Shown one piece after another: positions 23,850 to 35,395 of a stretch of DNA of 64,000 nt; the stretch's first letter is position 1, and every line of letters starts with the position of its first letter. Under the pieces are notes generated by a model. That model did no database searches and was not told the origin of the DNA. It worked only from the letters and a program-made list of their open reading frames with translations. A program made the translations under genes and the position numbers. The DNA comes from Platerodrilus igneus (lineage: Eukaryota; Arthropoda; Insecta; Coleoptera; Lycidae): positions 479,001 to 543,000 of the forward strand of contig JARFIW010000999.1 in NCBI GenBank assembly GCA_036346225.1, given 5' to 3'.

Positions 23850-25240
23850 TTGAACGATTTTTATTTGAATGCTTGTAACTCGTACTCAACAACAGGAAAT
23901 GTACAGCGAAATTCTTTCATTTTCAAGGACTTAAAATCAAGCGTTGCAGAGAACTTATCCGATAACTCTGCAAAATTAGAAGCAAACACGGAGAAACAAG
24001 AACGAACCGCCGTTAATTTTCCAGAAAAACTAACTAGACCGCAGCAAAATAAAAAGAAAGTAGCACGAGTTTTGCAGAAAAATTATAGGAAACCTCCGCA
24101 AACCTTGCAGAAAAACTCACGAGAACACCATAGATAGAGAAAGCTACAATTAATTTAGAGATAAGTTTATACAGGAAGCTATAGAAATAGCGGAAAAACT
24201 AGATCATAAGGCAAAACCTGTTGCACAAAAATTAATAGAAAATTAGACCCAATTAAGAAAAACGTTCTCACAAGAAACTACAAAATCCGCTAAAAACCTT
24301 CAAAGCAATTTTTCCGGTGGTTTACAGTAATTGGAAACCAGTTTTTAAATGATTCGCGTGAGCTGGAAGCAAAATTTTCATAAAAAAATTTTAAAAATTC
24401 GCGTAATGTAGAAGAAGAGATACTGAGGATGAGCCCTTAGTTCCGGTGATACAACAGCATGCCCAGTATTTAAGGATGTTGAGGAATGCAAATTGTCGTC
24501 AAAGTTCAGAGTAAAACCACCCACATTTGATAGAAAGTCACCTTGGCAGACATATTTCAAGCAATTCGAGGCTACCGCGAGAGCTAACGGCTGGAACGAT
24601 GGTAAAAGGACAATCGCGTTAATTGTCGCATTACGAGGTGAGGCCTTGAATATTCTGCAGACCATATTAGACCATGACCAAAGCAGTTACGGAGCCTAAA
24701 CATCCAGGTTGGAAATGAAGTAGAGCGACGCTCATCTGCAATAAGTGTATCATGTTCAACTCAAAAACCGTTACCAAAAGGCCAACAAAGATTTACAAGG
24801 TTTTGAGGCACATATTGTTTGCTTGGTCAAACTATCCTATCCAACAGCAACGGTTAGCTTCCTAGAACAGCTAACAGTACAAATCTTTGTTGATGGGGTG
24901 TGCGAGAAGGAGATCCAGCAAGCGCTACGGTTGGTTCGACCAAGGACTCTAGATGCTGCGCTAATTTATATTTTAAAATTTGAAACGACAAGACAAGCTT
25001 CGCATCGTAATATTGGCAAAGGCTTCCTAGGAGAGCTAGGCTAAGAAAGCATAGAGGAAGTGGTTTGACGGGTACTTAGCGAATACCAACCAAAAAGAAA
25101 GGAACCCGGATGCTGAAATTGCGGCGAATGTGGGCATATACAGTCCAAATGTAAACTGCCTGCAGAGAAGCAGAGAAGTCGAAAAATAGCGCACGACCGT
25201 GGAAAAACCTCACCCACGACCTTCGAACCGTAGCTGATGA
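23850..25240 (+). pseudogene. Gypsy gag polyprotein, broken
   Basis: An Asn/Lys/Glu-rich coiled-coil-like start (KLEANTEKQE, KTLQKNS-type heptads, about 23940-24130) is followed by the capsid-type segment KPPTFDRKSPWQTYFKQFEA (about 24516), GEALNIL, then NRYQKANKDLQGFEAHIVCL (about 24763) and FVDGVCEKEIQQALRLVRP. A CCHC zinc knuckle lies at about 25109-25150 (C..C.ECGHIQSKC), but its second residue codon is TGA instead of the expected Trp. Frames change several times (for example near 24700). In life gag forms the particle shell and binds RNA. Confidence 0.8.
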
Positions 25241-25249
25241 AGAGTTCAA

Positions 25250-27777
25250 ACACACGAGATGCTAGATGTAATAATTGGAGTTAGGAACACATTTGACAAC
25301 CAGGTAGTAATAGTGAACATCACTCAAAAAATTATCTTGGGAATGGATATCTTGAAGAGTAGGGATTCGATGTGGATATGAAAGAGTATGTCTTGAAAAT
25401 AGGAAACAAGAAAGTGTTCATTTTGCGAAGCAGACGTGTCTGTGCGTGTTTGTTTGACGGATGACGCTATACTATCTGAAAGGACAGAATGTGTGGTGAT
25501 AGGACGATTGGATGGGGATCTCCGGGATAGCTTTGTAAGCGCTATTGAACCAAATTACAGATGAATTCCTCGAAAAGTGCGTGCTTGTGGGGAATGTTCT
25601 GACCAAAGTAATGGATGGTCTACCTGTTAGGAATTTAAACGCCAATAGCTAGGATATCACGTTAAAAAAGAATACAACGGTTAGATAGTGTTCTTCAGTT
25701 GTTTACGTGGCAGGATGTGTCTGTCGGTGCTAAGAAAGAATCATCTACGAAGGGATGCTCCGTAAAGTTATTGAACCAGTTGATGAAACAGACCCAATAT
25801 CTTGTACAACTACAACTAGCAAAACTTAATAATTTGATCACACAGTACTCGGACGTGTTCGCGGTCAACGGCGGTCGATTAAGAAAAACTGGAGTATTCA
25901 ACCACAGGTTCAACATAGGAAATGCTCGACCAATAAAACATCAGCCGAGGGGACTCTCATTGACCAAACGCGAAGCGGCCGAAAAAATAATTGGACATAT
26001 GGCTGGGCAAGAAGTGATTGAACACTACGATAGCCCTTAGGTATCACCTATTGAGCTTGTTAAAAAAAGGACAGGTCAACAAGATGCTGTGTGAGCTACC
26101 GGCGATTGGTTGACGCGACCAAAAAGAATTGCTACCAATTTCCAAAAATTGACGACACCCTAGATACATTATCATCATTGGGTCTTCAGTCCTGAAACTG
26201 GTTAGACGCGTACCATCATTGTTTCCTATTCTGAACTAACCTACACATTTCCCCGAAATTTGCACAGTCTGCATCTATGACTATCTGATCTAGGTCTACA
26301 TCCGCCTCTTTTTTCCTATCTCTGCTTGTCATATATCACATACTATTCCCAAAAAATGCCTTAGAACGTATTATGCCCTTCTACTTCTCATATTTTTCCC
26401 AAAGATATCCTTGTTCCCTTACTGTTTCTATAACCTATTTGTTATTAACTTTGTCTGTCCATCCTCGAACATCTGAAACACGGCATTTCAAAGGCCGTTA
26501 CTGTTCTTCTGTCTGCTTTTCAGACTGCTCGTATTTCGTAGGCATATTGTCTGTGCTGTGCTCCACACATACGCTTTCAACAACTTTTTGTTCTATGTTT
26601 GTTGTCTTTCATCATAGGTGCCGTTCTTTCTTGTTAGATGCAGTTCGGTCACCTTCTATTGTTTTACAATTATATACCATAGATACATAGACCCAGAAAA
26701 TATTAAGGCGATATAAAAGTTGCAGACGCGAAAAGACAAACATCAGGTATGCAACTTTCTGAGGTTGTGCAATTACTATAGAAGATTCATTTCCAGATTA
26801 CAAATATTTTCAAGCTGACTGAAAAAGTGCGTAATTACGTTTGGGACGAAGATTGCCAAAATGCGTTTCAACAGCTAAGGCATTTATTGACAACAGCTCA
26901 GATCTTAAGTTATCCTTAGTTAGAAGGCAAATTTGTCTTGAACAGGGACGCAAACAATATCTCTCAAAAGTGTACTACCCCAGATGCAGGACAAGCACGA
27001 GAAAATCGTTGGTTACTTTAGCAAGGTGCTCGCAAAACCGGAATGGAATTATTGCATTACAAAGAGGGAGATGTTGTCTGTGGTGAAATTAATAGAACAC
27101 TTTTATAAGAACATAAGGAAATTTTTCATCTAGGAACCGACTACGCCGCCCTGAAGTAGCTATTACAGTTTGGAAACCACGAAGGGCAAATTGCCAGATG
27201 GATAGAAAGGCTGCAAAAATATGACTTTTACAAGGAACACAGCACTGGTGCAAGCCATCGTAATGCGGATGTGCTTTCGGGGTGACCTTGCCCCGAAGAT
27301 TGTAGCCATTGCTCAGGCTAGATGCCAAGTGTGACCTACTTGGTCGAACTACCGTGATCAATGACGATTGGTAGCCTCTACAGTTGTGAACCGAACAAGG
27401 GAAGAACGTCCATCTTGGCAGGACATTAGTCCATTGTGGAGTACCCTGAAATTGAAACGGCCACAATAAGATTCCTTGAAGGTAGAAAATAGCATTTTGG
27501 TGAGATTTTTAAAATATGGAAATGGATCCGTGAGTACTCTTCAGGTCGTGGTTCGTAAAAACCGGGTGTCGAAGGTTTTAGGACATCTACATAGATGAAC
27601 CTCGATAGGACACTTTAGCGTTATGAATACTCTGAAAGAAGACAGAAGCAAGATTTTACTGGGTAAGCTGCAAAGAAGACGTCAAATAGAAGTGCAGCAG
27701 GTGTTAGCTGTCTATACCATTGGGAAACTATAAGGCTCCAATGTGGTACTGTCATGCTGGAAACCTCTTTGAGAGAA
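25250..27777 (+). pseudogene. Gypsy pol polyprotein, broken and interrupted
   Basis: The protease C-terminal half is visible as KIILGMDIL near 25335; the DTG active site was not found. RT begins with QYSDVFAVNGGRL and HRFNIGNARPIKHQPRGLSL (25845-25960), then VIEHYDSP, SPIELVKK and, across frameshifts, the KIDDTLDTLSS-equivalent just before 26172. The RT palm with its YxDD box is absent, replaced by a non-LTR insertion. Beyond 26684, PENIKAI, LCNYYRRF, FVWDEDCQNAFQQL and RNase H pieces ITKREMLSVVKLIEHFYKN, GTDYAALK and GQIARWIERLQKYDF follow. Integrase N-terminal region: WQDISPLWSTLKL, then GHFSVMNTLKED and a C..C-like stretch to 27777. Confidence 0.82.
26172..26684 (-). mobile_element. 5'-truncated non-LTR retrotransposon inside Gypsy RT
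   Basis: On the minus strand a frame at about 26470-26525 reads RRTVTAFEMPCFR, matching the AFEMWCYRR signature near the C-terminus of non-LTR reverse transcriptases. The element then runs to a 3' end CCAGTTTCAGGACTGAAGAC followed by CCAATGATGATAATG, a trinucleotide-type tail. The same 3' end occurs at 52128-52184. It separates the DTLDTLS part of the Gypsy RT from its thumb region, and roughly the RT palm is missing, so a deletion accompanied or followed the insertion. Confidence 0.7.
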
Positions 27778-28015
27778 TGGTTTAATAACCAAACCTCTAT
27801 GATCTTTGTTTATTATTAAATAATTATTAAAAGTTGGCGTATTTAAAATTGTATGGTAGTGAATTCTGGTAGCAATGCAACTCGAGATGCAGAATTAAGC
27901 CTTTTCAAGTAATAAAAGCAGTGTCTTAAATTTTCACTTTAAACACATTTTTCATCAAAGGATACAGAAACAAGCACAAAATTGCCAACTGTAATATACT
28001 AAATTGTAATATTAT
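27778..28015 (-). repeat. Right palindrome arm, outer part
   Basis: ACCTCTATGATCTTTGTTTA onward to CACAAAATTGCCAACTGTAA is the reverse complement of about 7110-7325. Confidence 0.85.
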
Positions 28016-28221
28016 TAAAGCTACGTTCATTGTTACGTTCACATTAAACAATTACTAGCACTTTAGTACTAATTGCGTCATCCTATTTTTATCGCGAATA
28101 GAGTATATCTGTGAATCTCTATAAAAAAAGTTTTGTGGTGCTAGTTTGTAGTGCATTCCGTTTTTATTCAGTGTACACCAACATAGAGTCTGGATGCTAA
28201 TAAATTATTGTGCAAATAATG
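28016..28221. other. Short unpaired stretch, possibly LTR U3
   Basis: It contains CTCTATAAAAAAAG (TATA-like, near 28119) and a TTCAGTGTACACC site about 50 bp later, directly before the LTR-like repeat. This would suit a U3/R region but is not proved. Confidence 0.35.
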
Positions 28222-28420
28222 AAATATCGAGAAGGTAGAAAGTTAGGTTTCTTGTTCGAGTACAAGGTTAAACCACCCTGTTCAGAGCAAGGCAAACTTT
28301 GGAGTCAATAATCCATAATCCAACTGGGGTTGATGGAAAGTATTCACTACAGAAACACTTTCGTAATGTATCGGCAATTTATTTAATTCCGCGATCATTT
28401 TCGCGTTTGGTAGCTTTTTA
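28222..28420 (+). repeat. Direct repeat, probable remnant of the Gypsy 3' LTR
   Basis: Same sequence as 23553-23750, with an extra 16 bp (near 28345) and scattered differences. It lies beyond the point where palindrome homology resumes, which a simple insertion model does not explain. Confidence 0.6.
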
Positions 28421-29489
28421 TCATTTGCAAACCCGAATTTATAAAATTACCGTTGCGCAAATTACTGAAAATCGTTTCATCTGCTTGACGGTCGTGCTTG
28501 TAGATTTTAGAAGCTCGTCTTCAACAATTTGAATCTGAATGAATGCGAATGAATTAATGCACCTCTTCATTCTGCGGTGGCGGTATTTATAAAGTATATT
28601 ATTTTAGGGAATTGTCCAATTTCAACTATTTATACGGTTTGTCCGATATGAACTGAACTTGCGGTTGGGGGTTACGGGTTTTCGGTACATGACAATATTA
28701 CGTACTTCCACGGTTGCTATTTAATATTAACATCTACGACATCGGGTAGGCGCAATACGTTTTAAATTATATTATTTTATGAGCTTGTTTGTTTGTGTAA
28801 TTTATAATAATTTCGGTCCTTTTCAATGTATGAGAATTGAAAATGAAAAATATGTTGGTGCTTTTCTAATTTGGTATGTCTATAGTGAAGTCCCGGTTTT
28901 TAATTGCTGGTTGTAAAAGAGCATACTAAGGACTTTACTATTTATTTTGGTACTCTGTTTTAATAATCTAATTGAATATTTTCCATTATAAACTGTAAAC
29001 TTCCAAACTTCTATAAAATTTTTGAGATGTTCCCTTACTATAGCTCCTGAACTAGCTACAATAAATAAATGTTTTTCTTATACACTAATATTTACGTAGT
29101 TAATGCGCAAGAGTTACACATTACAAAACGCATCTACCTGCAGGAGGAGAGTACTTAAAATACAACACTGCAACAATAAGGTCAAATAAATACTTTTATC
29201 GTTGTAATTGAATCTATTCTTCTTATGTTGGGTTTTTATTCTAAATTGTTTGCGATTCATTTGATATCATTAACTGTCTTGTACCAGATTCGTCATATAC
29301 ATTTTGAAAAAGTACTTTAGTGTATTAAATTGGTAAAATCTTTTGAAACTTAAAAGTACGAGTATGTGTACGCGTCCTCTGCTGATTGCAAAGATCCGTC
29401 CTGTAGTTCACTGGTACCATTAATCCAAATCCTCTCCAATTGAATCTACATAAGTGTTAGTAACCTTTTAATTAATCTTCTTAGTTTTA
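28421..29489. other. Gene-free stretch
   Basis: AT-rich; no recognised ORF, repeat or RNA gene. ATTTATAAAGTATATT near 28586 is TATA-like but has no gene attached. Confidence 0.5.
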
Positions 29490-29635
29490 ATGCAATTACA
29501 CATTTATAGAATAAAAGTCATTCAGTGGAACTTGCTACTCAATAATACAATTAAATGTAATATTTTTAAACGTTATTTCCTACTGGTGCCAACGATGTGC
29601 GAAAAAGATCCGCACATCTTCGCCTTCTGTTACTT
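29490..29635 (+). other. Possible upstream exon of the LRR gene (speculative)
   Basis: From ATG at 29490 an open frame of 48 codons reaches the 6-bp target duplication TTACTT (29630-29635) of the foldback element. If the element is mentally removed, this frame reads to ...TGT TAC TTT followed by GTAGGT (donor, 35688), then a 68-nt interval to the TTTCAG acceptor at 35755, and phase 0 is kept into the LRR frame. The end GCACATCTTCGCCTTCTGTT is less AT-rich than its surroundings. No signal peptide is apparent, and a hairpin (GATGTGC/GCACATC) overlaps. This is a hypothesis only. Confidence 0.25.
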
Positions 29636-29829
29636 CACGATAGTGAAACTAGCAGCCAAAAGTAGCCACACACTATAGTATAGTATACTCCAATGTATAA
29701 AGACATAACTTTTAACTACGATAGCTATTGAGGAGTGCCTAATTAATGTAGTTATAGTGAAATTCTGCCAATACAACATAATATCGCTAAAAACACGCTA
29801 AATAATGATTCGTAGGTGCACTGATAAAT

Positions 29830-32313
29830 TGCTACTCGAGAATTTAGCTTGCATTGTGTGCATTTGAACCAAGCAAAATAATGTTCCAAATAGTTCAGAG
29901 TATCCATAAATAAAAGAGCAACCAGATGCTGAGGCGTAGGGATACCGAAAAATATCTCGATAGCTTGCGTTGTGCGAATATCAACCAAGTAAAATAATGT
30001 TCCTAATGGTACACAGTATCCATAAATAATAGAGTAGCCAAATGCTGAGGCGTAGGAATTCCAAAAAATGGCCTGAGGGTGTAGCTTGCATTGTGCGAAT
30101 TTCAACCAAACAAAATAATGTTTCAAATGGTTCACAGTATCCATAAATAATAAAGCAGCCAAATGCTGAGGCGTAGGGATTCCAAAAAATGGCCTGAGGG
30201 TGTAGCTTGCATTGTGCGAATTTCAACCAAACAAAATAATGTTTCAAATGGTTCACAGTATCCATAAATAATAAAGCAGCCAAATGCTGAGGCGTAGGAA
30301 TACCGAAAAATATCCCGAGGATGTAGCTGGCGTTGTGCGAGTTTCAACCAAGTAAAATAATGTTCCTAATGATACACAGTACCCATAAATAATAAAGCAG
30401 CCAAATGCTGAAGCGTAGGGATTCCAGAAAATGCCCGAGGGTGTAGCTTGCATTCTGAGAATTTCAACCAAGCAAAATAATGTTTCAAATGATTCACAGT
30501 ATCCATAAATAATAAAGCAGCCAAATGCTGAGGCGTAGGGTTACCGAAAAATATCCCGAAGATGTAGCTTGCGGTGTGCAAATTTCAACTAAGTAAAATA
30601 ATGTTCCAAATAGTACACAATATCCATAAATAATAACCCAGCTAAATTCTGAGGCGTAGGGATACCGAAAAATGACCCGAGGATGTAGCTTGCATTTTGT
30701 GAATTTTAACCAAGTAAAATAATGCTTTAAATGGTACACAGTATCCATGAATAATAGAGCAGCCAAATGCTGAGGGGCCCGACGATGTAGCTTGCATTGC
30801 GCGAATTTTAACCAAGTAAAATAATGTTTCAAATGGCTCACAGTATCCATAAATAATAGAGCAGCCAAATGCTAAGGCGTAGGGATACCCAAAAATATCT
30901 CAAAATTGTAGCTTGCGTTATACGAATTTCAACAAAGTAAAATAATGTTCCTAATGGTACACAGTATCCATAAATAATAGAGCAACCAAATGCTGAAGCG
31001 TAGGGATTCCAGAAAATGACCCGAGAGTGTAGCTTGCATTGTGCGAATTTCAACCAAGCAAAATAATGTTTCAAATGGTTCACAGTATCCATAAATAATA
31101 AAGCAGTCAAATGCTGAGGCGTAGGGTTACCAAAAAATATCCCGAAGATGTAGCTTGCGGTGTGCAAATTTCAACCAAGTAAAATAATGTTCCAAATAGT
31201 ACACAATATCCATAAATAATAACCCAGCTAAATTCTGAGGCGTAGGGATACCGAAAAATGACCCGAGGATGTAGCTTGCATTTTGTGAATTTTAACCAAG
31301 TAAAATAATGATCTAAATGGTACACAGTATCCATAAATAATAGAGCAGCCAAATGCTGAGGGCCCGACGATGTAGCTTGCATTGCGCGAATTTTAACCAA
31401 GTAAAATAATGTTCCAAATGGCTCACAGTATCCATAAATAATAGAGCAGCCAAATGCTAAGGCGTAGGGATACCGAAAAATATTTCAAAATTGTAGCTTG
31501 CGTTATACGAATTTCAACAAAATAAAATAATGTTCCTAATGGTACACAGTATCCATAAATAATAGAGCAACCAAATGCTGAAGCGTAGGGATTCCAGAAA
31601 ATGGCCCGAGAGTGTAGCTTGCATTGTGCGAATTTTAACCAAGCAAAATAATGTTTCAAATGGTTCACAGTATCTATAAATAATAAAGCAGTCAAATGCT
31701 GAGGCGTAGGGTTACCAAAAAATATCCCGAAGATGTAGCTTGCGGTGTGCAAATTTCAACCAAGTAAAATAATGTTCCAAATAGTACACAATATCCATAA
31801 ATAATAACCCAACCAAATGCTGAGGCGTAGGAATACTAAAAAATGACCCGAGGATGCAGCTTGCATTGTGCGAATTTCAACCAAACAATGTAGCTTGCGT
31901 TGTGCGAATATCAACCAAGTAAAATAATGTTCCTAATGGTACACAGTATCCATAAATAATAGAGTAGCCAAATGCTGAGGCGTAGGGATTCCAAAAAATG
32001 GCCTGAGGGTGTAGCTTGCATTGTGCGAATTTCAACCAAGCAAAATAATGTTTCAAATGATTTACAGTATCCATAAATAATAAAGCAGCCAAATGCTGAG
32101 GCGTAGGGTTACCGAAAAATATCCCGAAGATGTAGCTTGCGGTGTGCAAATTTCAACCAAGTAAAATAATGTTCCAAATAGTACACAATATCCATAAATA
32201 ATAACCCAGCCAAATGCTGAGGCGTAGGAATACCGAAAAATGACCCGAGGATGCAGCTTGCATTGTGCGAATTTCAACCAAACAAAAATGTTCCAAATGG
32301 TACACAGTATCCA
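29830..32313 (-). repeat. 121-bp satellite array, minus orientation (about 20 units)
   Basis: Successive CCATAAATAATA markers fall at 30020, 30141 and 30262, a 121-bp period. Units contain CCATAAATAATARAGCAGCC, AAATGCTGAGGCGTAGG, ATGTAGCTTGC and AAGTAAAATAATGTT. A few units are shortened (near 30775, 31365 and 31890). Higher-order similarity exists: blocks around 30560-31150 and 31150-31760 resemble each other more than random units do. Open frames occur throughout because the monomer has few stops in some frames; they are not genes. Confidence 0.95.
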
Positions 32314-32314
32314 G

Positions 32315-33590
32315 ATATTTTACGGTATCCCTATGCTTCAGAATTTGGCTACTCTATTATTTATAGATTTTGTGAACTATTTGGATCATTATTTTACTTG
32401 CTTGAAATTCGCACAATGTAAGCTACATCCTCGGGCCATTTTTCGGTATCCCTACGCATCAGGATTTGGCTGCTCTATTATTTATGAATACTGTGAACCA
32501 TTTGCAACATTATTTTACTTGGTTGAAATTCGTACAACGCAAGCTAAATTCTCGGGATATTTTTCGGTATTCTTACATCGAAGCATTTGGCTGCTCTATT
32601 ATTTATGGATACTGTGAACCATTTAGAACATTATTTTACTTGGTTGAAATTCAATTAACGTAAGCTACATCCTCGGGCCATTTTTCGGTATCCTTACGCC
32701 TCAGCATTTGACTGCTCTATTATTTATGGATACTGTGAACCATTTGGAACATTATTTTACTTGGTTGAAATTCACTTAACGCAAGCTACATTCTCGGGCC
32801 ATTTTTCGGTAGCCTTAGGCCTCAGCATTATTCATGGATACTGTGAACCATTTGGAACATTATTTTAGATGGTTGAAATTCGCACAACGCAAGCTAAATT
32901 CTCGGGATATTTTTCAGTATTTCTCTATTATTATTCCTCTATCATTCCTCTATTATTTATGAATACTGTGAACCATTTAGAACATTATTTTACTTGGTTG
33001 AAATTCACTTAACGCACGCTACATCCTCGGGCCATTTTTCGGTATCCTTACGCCTCCGCATTTGGCTGCTCTATTATTTATGGATACTGTGTACCGGTTA
33101 GAACATTATTTTACTTGGTTGAAATTCGCACAACGCAAGCTAAATTCTCGGGATATTTTTCGGTATTCCTACATCGCAGCATTTGGCTGCTCTATTATTT
33201 ATGGATACTGTGAACCATTTGGAACATTGTTTTACTTGGTTGAAATTCGCACAATGCAAGCTACATCCTCGGGCCATTTTTCGGTATCCCTACGCTTCAG
33301 AATTTGGCTGGCCTATTATTTATGGATACTGTGAACCATTTGGATCATTATTTTACTTGGTTGGAATTTGCACAATGCAAGCTACATCCTCGGGCTATTT
33401 TTCGGTATCCTTTCGCTTCAGCATTTGGCTGCTCTATTATTTATGGATGCTGTGAACCATTTGTTACATTATTTTACTTGATTGAAATTCGCACATCGCA
33501 AGTCTGATCCTTGGAATATTTTTCGGTATCCCTACGCCTCAGCATTTGGCTGATATATTATTTATGGATAATGTGAACCGTTTGGAACAT
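32315..33590 (+). repeat. 121-bp satellite array, plus orientation (about 10 units)
   Basis: Same monomer as 29830-32313, reversed. The turn is at CACAGTATCCAG/ATATTTTACGG near 32313. One unit near 32820-32950 is damaged. The array is cut by the solo LTR at 33591 and resumes at 35396 (ACATTATTTTGCTTGG) for one partial unit. Confidence 0.95.
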
Positions 33591-35395
33591 TGAAACGAAT
33601 TCTTTTAAAGGCCTCTCGTTGTGAGCCAGTGAAACGAATTTTTTTATTGAGGCACCTGCCCTACGTTTATTGGAAGCCAGTGAAACGTATCTTTTAGTTT
33701 TTATATATATTGCATGGTTACATGACTATCCTCGCGCCTGGGCAAGTGTAACGAAGTCTTCCGACATAACTAGGGGTCTATTCCTTGGGTAGAGCTATGA
33801 GAAATAGGGGGGTAAGTCGAATTTTTATTGTATGTTAAACTTAATCCAAAACAAATAGGCGCCACCAAGTCCTGACTTATTTATGATAATTGCGTAGTAT
33901 ATTTCTAGGGGCGGACGTGGAAACCCAAAGAAAAAGATCGCCTTCGATGACAGAAACCCGTCTTAACTGAATAAGACGCTGCTCCTGTAAGAAATAGTAA
34001 TAATTAGCTTAATAGAAGGGTGGAACACTATTTGTGTACCACAAACAAACCTAAAGAAATATTAAGAAAAATGTCTCCTATATAAGTTGACATCAAAATT
34101 CCACTCTTAAGGATATTAGTTTCTTGTAGTTAGTTTTGACCATATTTGATCAAAATAAAAAACTTTAATCTTGAACCAATAATTTACTCAAAAGATTCTC
34201 TTTTAAAACAAAATTCAATGCTACAAAATTTCATAAATAATTAAATTAGTGCATGGGTTTTAAATTAAGGTTTATCAAAATAGTTGATAACCAAACATTT
34301 TAAAACTTAGTGTAAACTTGTTACAAAAACAAAGGCCCGACCCGTGCAGATCTGTTCGAGAGGGTTACAAATTAAAGCATTGTTACTCAAGTTTCCTTAT
34401 CTAAATTATTTGTGTTAGTTTCAATTTTTAATAAAAAAAGATCACAAAAATATTCTTGTTTACTCAACTTAGGCAAACACTGTTCAAAGCATATGTTTAT
34501 TAGAACACAGGTGTCAGCAGTATATTGCAGACAAACAAGTGACGTCAAAAACAGCTGTCGCTGTTACCAACAGAACAAAATGAACCACGTGTATGGTTTC
34601 TTAAAACTTTAAAAATTGTGCATTATAATTTTTAACACTGGAAAATTCCAGTACAACAAATAATTGAAATTTTATTATTTTCGTGCTTTTATGCACTAAA
34701 CAAAATAGCATGTTTCTAATTTGAAACACGGAAAATTTCTTAAAGTTATCTACGAACCAAAGCTGCGTTTTGTGGCTGTGAAGAGGTGTTGTAATATCAA
34801 ACGTCATCACCATACTTCCATCAGCTGCTGGAATATGTTGAACCCTGCTGTCTCATCAAATAACATCTTTACGTTTTGTAGTAATATGGTCTTCTACAAA
34901 TTATTCAAATTTTCCATCATCAAAGTTACTTCCTACAAAGTGGTTTTACATCAGTGGTTGGAATAGTTGTTTCTAAAGTTGATTTTATGGTGGTTATTTG
35001 CGCGCTAAATAAAATACCTCAATTAAACAAATTAAATAACGTTCGTAGGATACCAACCGCTATTTAAAGATGGATCTCGACTGCTTAAAATATAACCGCA
35101 AATTGGCGGCCTGCTTCCAATCGTACATTTTGATTCAACAAGCTCGCATGGCCGACTAGTTATCACCTCGCCCGAACGACGGCGTGTTCCCGGTGGAGGC
35201 CTTCAACCAAAACGCGCCTGCGAACAGTTATCGAAGGCACAGATATTTGACTATACATAGAAAACTATATATAGATACAACTTTAGCGTATTACTAAACT
35301 TGTTAAATGTATTTTACTTATAATTTTAATAAAAGCGTTTTATAACTTTGCACTTTTATGGGTGGATTTAATAACCAAGAAATAAAATTGTTACA
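33591..35395 (+). mobile_element. Solo LTR (family L) inside the satellite
   Basis: It starts TGAAACGAATTC and ends AAATTGTTACA, with ACAT on both sides (33587-33590 and 35396-35399). The interrupted satellite unit is otherwise continuous, so the insertion point is exact. Family landmarks: CTTCCGACATAACTAGGGGT near 33757, GGCGCCACCAAGTCC near 33859, AAGTGACGTCA near 34538, and an AATAAA near 35327, about 65 bp before the end. Open frames at 34412-34966 are not conserved in other copies. Confidence 0.85.

Larger units (their letters stand above)
23553..27777 (+). mobile_element. Gypsy/Ty3-type LTR retrotransposon, decayed
   Basis: In order: LTR-like repeat, gag with zinc knuckle, C-terminal half of protease, start of reverse transcriptase, a nested non-LTR insertion, RT connection and RNase H, and the N-terminal integrase region. 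Stops and frameshifts are frequent. The integrase core and the true 3' end are missing, and sequence from 27778 is palindrome arm again. Domain order RT-RNaseH-INT is Gypsy-like and rules out Copia. Confidence 0.82.

Noticed and set aside
29752..33507. Many 65-136-residue open frames with ALLFMDTVNHLKHYF-type repeats
   Set aside because: They are the 121-bp satellite read in rotating frames; 121 is not a multiple of three and frames overlap unit by unit. No gene.
29830..33590. CRISPR-like array
   Set aside because: Units are contiguous 121-bp satellite monomers with no unique spacers, in a eukaryotic context.
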